DNA from: Clostridia bacterium
GTDB taxonomy: Bacteria > Bacillota > Clostridia > Oscillospirales > CAG-272
NCBI GenBank assembly: GCA_017472305.1
Contig: JAFUQP010000001.1
Location: 1-46,735, forward strand
DNA: 46,735 nucleotides
Direction of reading: 5' to 3'
Shown: one piece after another, positions 23,596-32,379 of the stretch
Position numbering within the stretch: the stretch's first letter is position 1
How the letters are laid out: every line of letters begins with the position of its first letter
Made by a program: the position numbers and the translations under genes
Notes under the pieces: model-generated
Told to the model about the DNA's origin: nothing
Databases searched by the model: none
What the model saw: only the letters and a program-made list of their open reading frames with translations

Positions 23596-24342
23596 ATGCC
23601 CAGATTTTTTATTGACATCGCAAGTGAAAATATTGCGTGGCCCGAAATTGTAATAAAGGGCGACGATGCAAGACACATCGCTCGTTCGCTGCGTATGGCG
23701 GTCGGCGACGAAATTATCGTCTGTGACAAAGAGGCAAACGAGTATCGCGCAAGGCTTACGAAAATACGCGACGAGGAATGCACCGCCGAAATACTCGATA
23801 GCTTCAGGGCAACCTCCGAGCTGCCCGTCTGCGTCACGCTCTACATGGCGTTTCCCAAGGGCGACAAGCTCGAAACCGTTATTCAGAAGGCAACCGAGCT
23901 CGGTGTGGGAAGAATAGTTCCCTTCGAATCCTCACGCTGTATAAAGCGCCCGAAGGAGGACAAAATAGACAAGCAGCTCCAAAGATACAGAAGGATTGCC
24001 GAGGAAGCGGCAAAGCAGTCCGGCAGAGCGCTCATTCCCGAAATTTCTGCTCCTATGAGCTTTGAGGAGATGCTAAAGGACGCAACCGCCTTAAAGAAGG
24101 CGATTTTCTGCTATGAAAACGAAACCGAGCATAGACTTGGTAAAATTATATCCTCGCTTTGTGAGGGTGAGGCGGTTTCGGTCATCGTCGGCTCGGAGGG
24201 GGGCTTCTCTCCCGAGGAGGCGGCGCGCGCTACCGAGGCAGGCTGCCTTTCGGTCACCCTCGGCAGAAGAATTCTGCGCTGCGAAACGGCTCCGCTCTTC
24301 GTACTCTCCGCGATAGGATATCAGCTAGAGCTCTTAAATTAG
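23596..24342 (+). CDS. rsmE: 16S rRNA (uracil-1498-N3)-methyltransferase
   Basis: 248-residue SPOUT-superfamily enzyme that methylates U1498 of 16S rRNA. The N-terminal PUA-like region has DDARHIARSLRMAVGDEI; the knot contains AFPKGDKLETVIQKATELGVGRI, VGSEGGFSPEEA (~198-209), and LGRRILRCETAP. ATTTCCGAGG precedes the ATG at a longish distance. The 121 bases between prmA and rsmE show no promoter or terminator I trust, so they are probably co-transcribed. A terminator follows at 24417. Confidence 0.94.
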   Translation: MPRFFIDIASENIAWPEIVIKGDDARHIARSLRMAVGDEIIVCDKEANEYRARLTKIRDEECTAEILDSFRATSELPVCVTLYMAFPKGDKLETVIQKATELGVGRIVPFESSRCIKRPKEDKIDKQLQRYRRIAEEAAKQSGRALIPEISAPMSFEEMLKDATALKKAIFCYENETEHRLGKIISSLCEGEAVSVIVGSEGGFSPEEAARATEAGCLSVTLGRRILRCETAPLFVLSAIGYQLELLN

Positions 24343-24416
24343 AAATCTGTGCTTATATCGAGGGGCTTTGCCGAGCTATAGCGAAATTTTATAATTTCAA
24401 TACGATTATTCCATAC

Positions 24417-24444
24417 GGGAAGCCGGGGCTTCCCGGGAGTTTTT
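24417..24444 (+). terminator. Terminator after rsmE
   Basis: GGGAAGCC (24417-24424) and GGCTTCCC (24427-24434) form a tight GC-rich stem followed by GGGAGTTTTTT. Confidence 0.75.
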
Positions 24445-24529
24445 TCCAAGGCTGGGAGTAGTTTTTCACACATTTAACAAAGATTTTTTGTGTTTTTTGT
24501 GAAAATTTTTGATTTTTTTCAAAAAACTA

Positions 24530-24558
24530 TTGAAAAATGTCCAAAAATGAGTTAGAAT
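24530..24558 (+). promoter_or_regulatory. Promoter of the PucR/CdaR-like regulator gene (TTGAAA-17-TAGAAT)
   Basis: TTGAAA (24530-24535), 17 bases, TAGAAT (24553-24558). It is embedded in a very A/T-rich tract (24470-24540) that could act as an UP element, and leaves a ~115-base leader. Confidence 0.75.
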
Positions 24559-24580
24559 ATAGTACAGTATAAACAAATCG

Positions 24581-24658
24581 ACCTTGCGAGGTGCTTTTTT
24601 TGCGCCTTCGCACGGCGTGTTTTATTTTATTGGGACTAGGTCAGCAGACCGATAAGTC
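24581..24658 (+). promoter_or_regulatory. Structured leader of the PucR/CdaR-like regulator gene
   Basis: ACCT-TGCG-AGGT (24581-24592) followed by GC and seven Ts (24595-24601) looks like a short terminator. Its right part, GCGAGGTGC (24586-24594), can instead pair with GCGCCTTCGC (24602-24611), an alternative fold that would disrupt it. Further on, GACT/AGTC (24634-24637, 24655-24658) encloses GGTC-AGCA-GACC (24639-24650). This suggests attenuation or a regulatory RNA, but no known class is recognised. Confidence 0.4.
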
Positions 24659-24679
24659 AGAAAGAGGGGTTTATCCTTT

Positions 24680-25765
24680 ATGTCCAGTCGCTTATTCCAG
24701 ACCGCAATTCATCAGATGAGAGATGCCGTCGGCAGAACGCTCGGTGTAATTGATGAAAACGGTATCATTATCGCCTGCAGCGAGCTTACAAAAATAGGTG
24801 AGTCCAAGCAAAGAATCCGCGAGGAGCTTTCCTATTCCTCCGACTCCGTAGTTTACGAGGGCTACACCTACCGTTTCATTAACGCTTCGGGTAAAAGTGA
24901 TTCCATCGCCTTCGTTGAGGGCGACGACAGCCACGCGTCGAGAATGGCTGAGCTTGTTTCTATCTTTCTCGGCAATATGAAGAGCCTTTATGACGAGAAG
25001 TACGATAAGGCATCATTCATCAAGAGCATAATTCTTGATAACATTCTCCCCAGCGATATCTACATCAAGTCAAACGAGCTTCACTTCAACAACGACGACA
25101 GAAGAGTAGTTCTCGTTATCAAGTTCCGCCAGGGCACCGAGCTTCCTCCCTACGAAATGCTCGGAAGCGTGCTTACTCCCACCGATACAGATTACATAAT
25201 CAATATCAGCGAGCAGGACGTTGTAATCGTCAGAGAGCTTGAGAAGGACACCGACCTTCAGAAAATCGAGAGCTACGCAAGAGAGCTTCTCGAGAAGGTA
25301 CAGACCTCTCACGGTGAGCGTGCTCTCGTAGGTATCTCCTCTACAGTGGACAACCTTAAGGACCTCGCCCGCGCATACAAGGAAGCGAGAATAGCTCTCG
25401 AGGTTGGAAAGGTGTTCGATATCGAAAAGCCTGTTATGTCCTACGAGAACCTCGGCATTGGCAGACTTATCTACCAGCTTCCCACAACTCTTTGCGAGAT
25501 ATTCCTTCAAGAGGTATTCAAGAAGGGCTCGCTCGAGTCGCTTGACCGCGAGACTCTTATGACCGTTCAGAGCTTCTTTGAGAACAACCTCAACGTTTCC
25601 GAAACCTCAAGAAAGCTCTTCGTTCACAGAAACACTCTCGTTTACAGACTCGAGAAAATCAGAAAGCTCACAGGACTTGACCTTCGCGAGTTCGACCACG
25701 CTGTAACCTTCAAGGTTGCTCTCATGGTTAAGAAGTATCTTTCCAACAAGCCCACCAAGTTCTGA
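24680..25765 (+). CDS. PucR/CdaR-family transcriptional regulator
   Basis: 361-residue protein with no membrane segments. The N-terminal ~110 residues resemble the sugar-diacid-recognition (CdaR N-terminal) sensory region: MRDAVGRTLGVIDENGIIIACS. The middle (~165-280) resembles the GGDEF-like domain of PucR regulators, with LVGISSTVDNLKDLARAYKEA. The C-terminal PucR helix-turn-helix (~302-355) reads NLNVSETSRKLFVHRNTLVYRLEKI. The ligand and target genes are unknown; CdaR homologues sense glycerate-type acids. It is monocistronic, between terminators, with a long structured leader. AAAGAGGGG precedes the ATG. Confidence 0.83.
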   Translation: MSSRLFQTAIHQMRDAVGRTLGVIDENGIIIACSELTKIGESKQRIREELSYSSDSVVYEGYTYRFINASGKSDSIAFVEGDDSHASRMAELVSIFLGNMKSLYDEKYDKASFIKSIILDNILPSDIYIKSNELHFNNDDRRVVLVIKFRQGTELPPYEMLGSVLTPTDTDYIINISEQDVVIVRELEKDTDLQKIESYARELLEKVQTSHGERALVGISSTVDNLKDLARAYKEARIALEVGKVFDIEKPVMSYENLGIGRLIYQLPTTLCEIFLQEVFKKGSLESLDRETLMTVQSFFENNLNVSETSRKLFVHRNTLVYRLEKIRKLTGLDLREFDHAVTFKVALMVKKYLSNKPTKF

Positions 25766-25775
25766 TAAATATTTA

Positions 25776-25819
25776 GACAGGAATAATAGCCGCACGACCT
25801 TCGCGGTATTATTCCTGTC
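25776..25819 (+). terminator. Stem-loop after the PucR/CdaR-like gene
   Basis: GACAGGAATAAT (25776-25787) pairs perfectly with ATTATTCCTGTC (25808-25819), with an inner CCGC/GCGG pairing. There is no long T-run, so termination is likely but not certain. Confidence 0.65.
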
Positions 25820-25889
25820 ATATTGTGATAATAGAGTAAATACTCACATAAAATAGATATACCGCATTCTTTGCGGCAAGGATTTTAAG

Positions 25890-27263
25890 ATGAAAAAAAT
25901 AACACTCAGGCTAGTTCTGCTCATCGTCACGGTTATTGCAGTCGCTTCGTCGTTATCATCTTGTCTTGACTTCAGTGCATCAAAAAGCAAGGAAGAAATT
26001 GCCGAGAGTATTTCAGCAAGCCTCCGAGAGGATAAAAAGAATTTTGACATAGTATCGAAATACTACGTCTATTGGGGACTTCCCGATTTTGACGCAGAGA
26101 AGATGACCGATACCGAGAGCATATTCAAGTTCAATTACAACTACGAGGACGGAATGCCCGAAACACTCGACCACGCGGCTGCCTCTGCGCGTCACTTCCT
26201 TGATAATTACTATGACACAACCGACCTAGAGGATACGACGGCGGTAACTCACGCGCTTATCAGCTCCTACGTTGACGTACTCGATGACCCCTATGCCGTC
26301 TACCGCGTACCGGTTGAAAACGACGACTACACCCTCAATATGAGCGGTAAGTTCGGGGGAATCGGAGTTACGATTGTCTATGACGACGAAAATGAAACCG
26401 TTACAGTCGAGTCTATTAATATAGGCTCTCCAGCCGAGGCGGCAGGCTTTGCCGTGGGCGACGTGCTTTATGCCGTTGACGGTGTCAAAATCAGCGAAAT
26501 AGGCTACAGAAACGCCGTCTACTACATTCGAGGAGAGATTGGAACCGCAGTTTCCGTCACAGTACTGCGAGGCGGAAAAGAGGTCACGCTGACTGCTACG
26601 CGAGCAATTGTTGACGATATTTCCGCATCATACGAAATTCTGGAGAATAACATAGGTTATATCCGCGTTTCCTCATTCAAGAAAAATACCTACGAGCAAT
26701 TCGTCAGGTGTGTTGATGCAGTCAAGGCGGCTGGCGTCAAGGGAGTTGTTTTTGATATGCGAAACAATCCCGGCGGTTACCTTGATACCGTATGCGAGAT
26801 GCTGTCCTACCTTATTCCGACAGGACAGGTGATTGTCAGCTACGAGTATGCAAACGGAATGTACCGCGAGGACAAATCCATGGACGACTACAATCCCGCA
26901 ACCAAGCTCACAAAGGACGAGGTGCTCGGGCTGCCCATTGTCGTAATATGTAACGAGTATACTGCCTCGGCAGGCGAAATCTTTACAGCGGCGGTGAGGG
27001 ATTACAGAAATTCAGGACTGCTATCGGCAACAATCGTCGGCACAGTTACCTACAAAAAGGGTATTATGCAGTCCACATACAACTACGGTGACGGCTCGTC
27101 AGTAACCCTGACAACCGCCTACTACAACCCACCCTCGGGGGTTAATTACCACGGTACGGGAGTATCTCCCGACGTCGAGGTTGAGAACACTCAAACCGAG
27201 GACCTTCAATACAATCAGGCTATAATAGAGCTGAATAAGCTCATAAATGCAAATAATAATTAA
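25890..27263 (+). CDS. S41 family C-terminal processing peptidase (lipoprotein)
   Basis: 457-residue extracytoplasmic serine protease of the CtpA/Tsp family. Signal peptide residues 1-~24 end in a lipobox-like LSSC, so it is probably membrane-anchored by lipid. A PDZ domain spans ~150-235 (GKFGGIGVTIVYDDE, GSPAEAAGFAVGDVL). The protease core has DMRNNPGGYLDT, and the catalytic Ser360 lies in YTASAGEIF, with Lys390 and Gln394 spaced as in Tsp. Likely role: trimming or degrading envelope proteins. AAGGATT precedes the ATG at 25890. greA follows at 23 bases. Confidence 0.92.
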   Translation: MKKITLRLVLLIVTVIAVASSLSSCLDFSASKSKEEIAESISASLREDKKNFDIVSKYYVYWGLPDFDAEKMTDTESIFKFNYNYEDGMPETLDHAAASARHFLDNYYDTTDLEDTTAVTHALISSYVDVLDDPYAVYRVPVENDDYTLNMSGKFGGIGVTIVYDDENETVTVESINIGSPAEAAGFAVGDVLYAVDGVKISEIGYRNAVYYIRGEIGTAVSVTVLRGGKEVTLTATRAIVDDISASYEILENNIGYIRVSSFKKNTYEQFVRCVDAVKAAGVKGVVFDMRNNPGGYLDTVCEMLSYLIPTGQVIVSYEYANGMYREDKSMDDYNPATKLTKDEVLGLPIVVICNEYTASAGEIFTAAVRDYRNSGLLSATIVGTVTYKKGIMQSTYNYGDGSSVTLTTAYYNPPSGVNYHGTGVSPDVEVENTQTEDLQYNQAIIELNKLINANNN

Positions 27264-27286
27264 CATTTTATAGGAGAAATAGAGAA

Positions 27287-27769
27287 ATGCCGGAAATTAA
27301 AACCTATACCCAAGCAGGCTTCAAGGCGCTGCAGGACGAGCTTGACTACCTCGTTAACGTAAGAGTCGAGGAGAACAAGAAGGAGATTTCCACCGCGCGT
27401 GCCTTCGGTGACCTCTCTGAGAACAGTGAGTACGATGAGGCAAAGCAGGAGCAGGGTAAGATTCACGCAAGAATCGACGAGCTTCGCGAGATGATTGCGA
27501 ACGCAAAGGTTATAGACGAGTCACAGATTGACGAGAGCGTTATAAGCGTCGGCTCTATTGTTGTGCTCTACAACGTTGAAAGAGCGAAGGATTTCACCTA
27601 CCATATCGTAGGCTCCTACGAAACCGACCCCAAGAACGGAAAGATTTCCGACAGCTCCCCCGTCGGTCTTGCGCTTATCGGTGCAAGAGAGGGTGACGAG
27701 GTCGTTGTTTCGGGAGTTAAGGAGCAGCACCTTCAGATAAAGAAGGTTTCGAGAGCAAAGGAACAGTAA
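27287..27769 (+). CDS. greA: Transcription elongation factor GreA
   Basis: 160-residue RNA polymerase secondary-channel factor that promotes cleavage of backtracked RNA. The N-terminal coiled coil has the tip ARAFGDLSENSEYDEAKQEQ, with the acidic residues D and E that act at the active site. The C-terminal FKBP-like domain ends with GDEVVVSGVKEQHLQI. AGGAGAAA precedes the ATG. greA-lysS order is widely conserved in Clostridia. Confidence 0.96.
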   Translation: MPEIKTYTQAGFKALQDELDYLVNVRVEENKKEISTARAFGDLSENSEYDEAKQEQGKIHARIDELREMIANAKVIDESQIDESVISVGSIVVLYNVERAKDFTYHIVGSYETDPKNGKISDSSPVGLALIGAREGDEVVVSGVKEQHLQIKKVSRAKEQ

Positions 27770-27804
27770 ATACTCTCCAGATATAAACGGAAAGGACTCT
27801 GAAA

Positions 27805-29316
27805 ATGGCAAACCAGGAAAATACAAACCAGAGCGTAAACAGCACAAGCGAGCTTGCCGTAAGACGCGAGAAGCTTAACGCGCTCTACGAGTCGGGTAAC
27901 AACCCGTTTGAAATAACCAAGTATGACGTAACAAGCGAGAGCGTAGACGCTATCAAGCTCTACGAGGAGCGCGAGGCTACCCTTGCTGAGGGCGAGGTAA
28001 TTACCGTACGTCTTGCAGGCAGACTTATCAGCCGAAGAATTATGGGCAAGGCATCGTTTGCACACATGCTCGACGGAAAGGGCAAAATCCAGCTCTACGT
28101 AGCACGCGACGGTATAGGCGAGGAGTCCTACGCCGCATTCAAGAAGTGGGACGTCGGCGACGTTATCGGAGTTGAGGGACACCTCTTCCGCACGAGAACA
28201 GGCGAGGTTTCGGTTCATCTGACCAGCGCAACGCTTCTAGCAAAGTCGCTCCTTCCACTTCCCGAGAAGTTCCACGGTCTTACAAACGTTGAGCAGAGAT
28301 ACAGACAGAGATACGTTGACCTTATCGTTAATCCCGAGGTTAAGGATACCTTCGTCAAGCGCTCAAAGATACTTAAGCTTATAAGAAGCTATCTTGATGA
28401 AAAGGGCTTCCTCGAGGTTGATACCCCCATTCTCGTTCCGCTCGAGATAGGCGCATCGGCTCGCCCCTTCGTTACTCACCACAACACTCTTGATATGGAT
28501 ATGTATCTCCGTATCGAAACCGAGCTCTACCTCAAAAGACTTATCGTTGGCGGTATGAACAGAGTTTACGAGGTCGGAAGAATATTCAGAAACGAGGGCA
28601 TGGACCCCAAGCACAACCCCGAGTTTACCACCATTGAGCTTTATCAGGCATTCACCGATTACTACGGAATGATGGATCTCGTTGAGGAGCTTTACAAGAT
28701 GCTCGCAAAAGAGGTTTGCGGCGACACCAAGATTACCTACCAGGGCATAGAGATTGACCTCGGTCACTGGGAAAGACTTACTATGGTTGACGCTGTCAAG
28801 AAGTATTCGGGTGTCGATTACAACGACTGGAAGTCCGACGAGGACGCACGCGCAGCTGCGAAGGCACACCACGTTGAAATTCCCGAGAACGCGACCAAGG
28901 GTACAGTGCTCGTTGAGTTCTTCGATGCATTCGTTGAGGACAAGCTCGTTCAGCCCACCTTCATCTACGATTACCCCGTCGAGAACAGCCCTCTTGCAAA
29001 GAGAAAGCCCGAAAATCCCGCATTTACAGAGAGATTCGAGTACTTCATCAACTGCACCGAGTACGGCAACGCCTTCTCGGAGCTTAACGACCCCATCGAC
29101 CAGCGCGAGAGATTTGAGCGTCAGGTTGAGGCAAAGCGCAAGGAAGAGCCCGAGTGCCGCGCAGAGGTCGATTACGACTACGTCACCGCTCTCGAATACG
29201 GTCTGCCCCCCACAGGCGGTCTTGGCTTCGGCGTAGACAGACTCGTAATGCTTCTTACCGACTCGGCATCTATCAGGGACGTTCTTCTCTTCCCTACAAT
29301 GAAGCCCGAGGTTTAA
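27805..29316 (+). CDS. lysS: Lysyl-tRNA synthetase, class II
   Basis: 503-residue class II synthetase charging tRNA-Lys. The N-terminal OB-fold carries LAGRLISRRIMGKASFAHM; motif 1 lies near EVDTPILVPLEIGASARPF; motif 2 is GRIFRNEGMDPKHNPEFTTI; motif 3 is GGLGFGVDRLVMLL, with the ending RDVLLFPTMKP. Two nearby residues differ from usual (PILVPLEIGA where many have PMM.PI.GGA). AAAGGACT precedes the ATG. It is the last gene before a strong terminator. Confidence 0.96.
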   Translation: MANQENTNQSVNSTSELAVRREKLNALYESGNNPFEITKYDVTSESVDAIKLYEEREATLAEGEVITVRLAGRLISRRIMGKASFAHMLDGKGKIQLYVARDGIGEESYAAFKKWDVGDVIGVEGHLFRTRTGEVSVHLTSATLLAKSLLPLPEKFHGLTNVEQRYRQRYVDLIVNPEVKDTFVKRSKILKLIRSYLDEKGFLEVDTPILVPLEIGASARPFVTHHNTLDMDMYLRIETELYLKRLIVGGMNRVYEVGRIFRNEGMDPKHNPEFTTIELYQAFTDYYGMMDLVEELYKMLAKEVCGDTKITYQGIEIDLGHWERLTMVDAVKKYSGVDYNDWKSDEDARAAAKAHHVEIPENATKGTVLVEFFDAFVEDKLVQPTFIYDYPVENSPLAKRKPENPAFTERFEYFINCTEYGNAFSELNDPIDQRERFERQVEAKRKEEPECRAEVDYDYVTALEYGLPPTGGLGFGVDRLVMLLTDSASIRDVLLFPTMKPEV

Positions 29317-29326
29317 TTCAATATCA

Positions 29327-29354
29327 AAAAGCCGACTCGCACGAGTCGGCTTTT
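29327..29354 (+). terminator. Terminator after lysS
   Basis: AAAAGCCGACTCG (29327-29339) pairs perfectly over 13 bases with CGAGTCGGCTTTT (29342-29354) and a two-base loop. Confidence 0.9.
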
Positions 29355-29396
29355 AATTTTTAAGTTCAAACCAAAAGTTAAGCCGGTCGATCGAAT

Positions 29397-29436
29397 ATGT
29401 CCTGTTTATTGGACATTAATTGTGCTACTATATTTA
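29397..29436 (+). promoter_or_regulatory. Promoter with operator-like palindrome before the AAA ATPase gene
   Basis: ATGTCC (29397-29402) and GGACAT (29411-29416) form a palindrome with an 8-base centre. It overlaps a candidate -35 TTGGAC (29409-29414), which is 16 bases from TATTTA (29431-29436). The position suits repression by a dimeric protein. Confidence 0.5.
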
Positions 29437-29458
29437 ATCGAAGGGAGTGAGATACACT

Positions 29459-30376
29459 ATGTATTTGGAAAAATTCATATTGCCGATCGATATGGAAGAT
29501 GATTTATTGGCTGATCGAGCAGCGGAAAATGGTGGCCCCCATGGATATGTTGACAATTCGTATCCGTGCGGTCTATTTGCGGAGAAAGATTTGTTTGAAA
29601 TCGGATTTAAGAAAATTACGATTCTTTACGGTGGAAACGGATCGGGAAAGAGCACACTTCTTAATCTGATAGCCGAAAAGTTAAGGTTGAATCGTATTGC
29701 ACCTTATAATTCCGGCGAAATGTTTGCATCCTATGTAGAAAACTGTGAATACTCACTTGGATATGATGATGAAGGATTCGAATATCGCATACCAAACGGA
29801 AGCAGGGTTATCACCAGTGATGATATTTTTGACTATATGCTTACTGTTCGCACAAATAATAACGAAATCATTGAGAATAAAGAAACTGCGAAAGATGAGT
29901 GGGCAAATCTCAAATTTGGTGAAACGGTAAAATTCTCCGGAATGCAGGACTACGAAGCATTGCGGCTACAGGTGCTCGCTCGAAAAAAATCTGTATCACG
30001 CAGACAGTTTATTCGCAAGACGGTTGGAAACGAAGTGAAACTGAGCAGCAACGGCGAGACCGCACTGCAATACTTTGAACAAAAGTTAAAAAACGATACT
30101 TTATACTGTTTAGATGAGCCGGAAAACAGCATGTCACCTAAAATGCAATTGGCGCTTGTTAAAATGTTAGAAGACATGGCACACTATTGCGGTTGTCAGT
30201 TTGTGATTGCTACCCATTCTCCGTTCTTATTGGCTCTGGAAGGAGCACGAATTTATGATTTGGATTCCCGTCCTGCCGTAATAAAAGAATGGTGGGAGTT
30301 GGAAAACACAAGAATATATTTTGATTTTTTCGAAAAGAACCGACATTTTTTCAAAAGCAACTTTAATCCAATTTAA
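29459..30376 (+). CDS. AAA family ATPase (OLD/ABC-type ATPase-like), unknown role
   Basis: 305-residue cytoplasmic P-loop ATPase of the single-domain AAA_21/OLD-like group. Walker A YGGNGSGKST (57-66), a coiled middle region, Walker B YCLDEPENSMSP (~217) and the His motif VIATHSPFLLAL. There is no transmembrane segment or nuclease domain. ATG 29459 is preferred over GTG 29447, because AAGGGAG (29441-29447) can serve only the former. Codon use and GC are visibly lower than in neighbours (TTA/TTG Leu, CGA Arg), suggesting transfer. No partner toxin or nuclease gene is adjacent. Defence, DNA repair or regulation are all possible. Confidence 0.75.
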   Translation: MYLEKFILPIDMEDDLLADRAAENGGPHGYVDNSYPCGLFAEKDLFEIGFKKITILYGGNGSGKSTLLNLIAEKLRLNRIAPYNSGEMFASYVENCEYSLGYDDEGFEYRIPNGSRVITSDDIFDYMLTVRTNNNEIIENKETAKDEWANLKFGETVKFSGMQDYEALRLQVLARKKSVSRRQFIRKTVGNEVKLSSNGETALQYFEQKLKNDTLYCLDEPENSMSPKMQLALVKMLEDMAHYCGCQFVIATHSPFLLALEGARIYDLDSRPAVIKEWWELENTRIYFDFFEKNRHFFKSNFNPI

Positions 30377-30468
30377 GTCACAACTCAAACCAATTATTAT
30401 ACCGCAATGCAAGAAACACAAACGCAGAATGTCAAAAGCTGCTCCAATTGTTAAATTTTATCGCGGGA

Positions 30469-30497
30469 TTGACATTTTTCCACCCAACATATATAAT
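30469..30497 (+). promoter_or_regulatory. Consensus promoter of the ABC exporter pair
   Basis: TTGACA (30469-30474), exactly 17 bases, TATAAT (30492-30497); the start codon is 45 bases further on. Confidence 0.88.
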
Positions 30498-30542
30498 ATA
30501 AGAGTAATACTTTTTTATTTGCTTTATTGATGGGTAAGCTTA

Positions 30543-31220
30543 ATGGGAATTATACTTAAAAATCTTCAAAAGAAATACGAGTCACAGGGTAAAACGGTTA
30601 CAGCACTTGACGGAGTAAATCTAGAGTTCGGTGACGGCGAGCTGGTTGCGATAATTGGCGAATCCGGCTCGGGAAAAACGACATTGCTTAACGCTATGTG
30701 CGGAATAGACCGCCCCGACAGCGGAAATATTTTAATAGACGGCAATGACATTGTAGGTATGTCTGCCGACGGTTTATGCAGACTCAGAAGAAGCAAAATC
30801 GGTGTTATTTACCAGTTTTACAATCTGATTCCCGAGCTAAACGTAAAGGACAATGTCACTCTTCCGCTGGAGCTTGACAACCGTCACATAGAAGGCGAAA
30901 GAATATCACAGGTATTAAGCAGTGTCGGTCTTGCCGACAGAGAACTGTCCTTTCCTTCCGCTCTTTCGGGCGGACAGCAGCAAAGAGTAGCCATAGCGCG
31001 AGCTATTCTTCAGCAGCCCTCGATAATTCTTGCCGATGAGCCAACAGGAAATCTCGACGAAAGGAACGGAGAGGAGATTTTATCGCTTCTATGCAGGCTC
31101 AACGAAGAATACGGTACAACCGTAATTATAGTAACTCACAGCAGGGCAGTTGCCGACAGAGCCCGTAGACTGATAGAGCTGAAAAACGGAAAAATCATAA
31201 CCGACAGGGTCGTCCAATGA
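30543..31220 (+). CDS. ABC transporter ATP-binding protein (MacB/LolD/FtsE type)
   Basis: 225-residue ATPase of the FtsX-partner class. Walker A GESGSGKTT (~38-46), Q-loop GVIYQFYNLIPEL, signature LSGGQQQR, Walker B IILADEPTGNLD and switch His in VIIVTHS. The DEPTGNLD form and NLIP Q-loop are typical of MacB/LolD/YxdL-like exporters. Such systems move peptides, lipoproteins or antimicrobials, or act mechanically; the substrate is not predictable. The ribosome binding site is weak (TGGGTAAG). Its stop overlaps the permease start by four bases. Confidence 0.92.
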   Translation: MGIILKNLQKKYESQGKTVTALDGVNLEFGDGELVAIIGESGSGKTTLLNAMCGIDRPDSGNILIDGNDIVGMSADGLCRLRRSKIGVIYQFYNLIPELNVKDNVTLPLELDNRHIEGERISQVLSSVGLADRELSFPSALSGGQQQRVAIARAILQQPSIILADEPTGNLDERNGEEILSLLCRLNEEYGTTVIIVTHSRAVADRARRLIELKNGKIITDRVVQ

Positions 31221-32350
31221 ACATTCTTTTTCGAGTTTCAACCGCTAAAATCAAGGGGCACGGAAAACTGTCAGCTTTGCAATCCTTGGCGATATTCGCA
31301 TCTATGCTCGTTGTTTCCTTTTTCATATTCTTCATAAGCTCCGTGGAAGCTTACAGAGCGAGTTCTCACGGCTTCGGGCTGGAGGCGACAGGCGGAGAGC
31401 TTCAGTCAACTATAATCTCCCTCAACAGCTTCTTTGACTCTGTGATTTCCACCGTTTCCGTGGCTGCCGCAGCAGTAATAGTTCTCTGCTCGGTTTCTAT
31501 ATTCTCATTCTCACGCGTTGGGGCAGAAAAGAACAAACGCCTCTATGCAACCTTGACCTCACTTGGTGCAACACGGCGTCAATGCCAAATAATTTCGCTT
31601 ACTGAGTCGGCACTGGTATACGGGCTTCCAACTCTGCTTGGAAGCTACGCCGGAATGATTCCGTCCGTTCTTTTCGCAGAAGCCGTTATAGGCATTTTTG
31701 ACTCAGATTACTCGGTCGCTCCCGTATCCTCTGCACTTCCTCTAATCCTCTCGGTTGTGGTGTTTATAATAATTCTCATTACAACTCACTCGCATTCAAT
31801 CGGAAGTGGCGACTCGATAATCGAGGCGGTGAAGGCGCACAACGAATCCGAAGCAAACGCCACGCATAGCTATCGCCGTTCCTATACATTCAGGAGCATG
31901 TCACTCGAAAAAAGGCTTGCAAGAAAAAACGTATCATACCACAAAAGCGAGTACTTAAGAATAGCTCTTATGCTGCTCTGTTGTATCGCATACCCATTAA
32001 TCGCATTTTACTTTTTCTACACAGTAAACGGCATTTCGATAACAGATTATACCCCCGGGTACGGCATTGATACAGAGGCTATTGTATTGGTTGTTGCAGG
32101 AAGATTGGCAATATTCGGAATTATAGCCCTTCTTGCACTGACCCTACTCGGCATATTCCAAGCGACATATCTTATAAGGCTTCATTACAGAAGCAGAAAG
32201 CCCGCATTAAAGGCATACAGAAGTCTGGGAATGACAGACAAAAGCATAGGCAAAATGCTCCGATATGAGTATCGTACCGTTGTTTTTTACACATTAGTAT
32301 GCCTGATAGCCTTCGTTTTGTTGGGGTTTGTTTTTATATACATATCGTAA
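31217..32350 (+). CDS. FtsX-like ABC transporter permease
   Basis: 377-residue membrane protein translated by ATGA overlap with the ATPase. Hydrophobic segments lie at about 26-46, 79-101, 135-160, 170-190, 246-270, 290-315 and 353-377. KNKRLYATLTSLGATRRQCQ (~112-131) is the FtsX-domain coupling region, and a second one (KPALKAYRSLGMTDKSIG) lies near 325-345. The protein ends soon after the second FtsX block, earlier than usual, so the last helix may be missing or the second domain reduced. No receptor, sensor kinase or regulator gene is beside it. Confidence 0.85.
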   Translation: MNILFRVSTAKIKGHGKLSALQSLAIFASMLVVSFFIFFISSVEAYRASSHGFGLEATGGELQSTIISLNSFFDSVISTVSVAAAAVIVLCSVSIFSFSRVGAEKNKRLYATLTSLGATRRQCQIISLTESALVYGLPTLLGSYAGMIPSVLFAEAVIGIFDSDYSVAPVSSALPLILSVVVFIIILITTHSHSIGSGDSIIEAVKAHNESEANATHSYRRSYTFRSMSLEKRLARKNVSYHKSEYLRIALMLLCCIAYPLIAFYFFYTVNGISITDYTPGYGIDTEAIVLVVAGRLAIFGIIALLALTLLGIFQATYLIRLHYRSRKPALKAYRSLGMTDKSIGKMLRYEYRTVVFYTLVCLIAFVLLGFVFIYIS

Positions 32351-32379
32351 AGCAGCAATGATGACATGGAGAAAATATT

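Noticed and set aside
29327-29354. T-box leader of lysS or hisS
   Set aside because: No specifier loop or T-box sequence (TGGNACCGCG) is present upstream of either synthetase; only ordinary terminators are visible.
31217-32350. FtsX-like permease as a pseudogene
   Set aside because: It ends slightly early after the second FtsX block, but the frame is intact, the overlap with the ATPase gene is normal and the C-terminus is a full hydrophobic helix.
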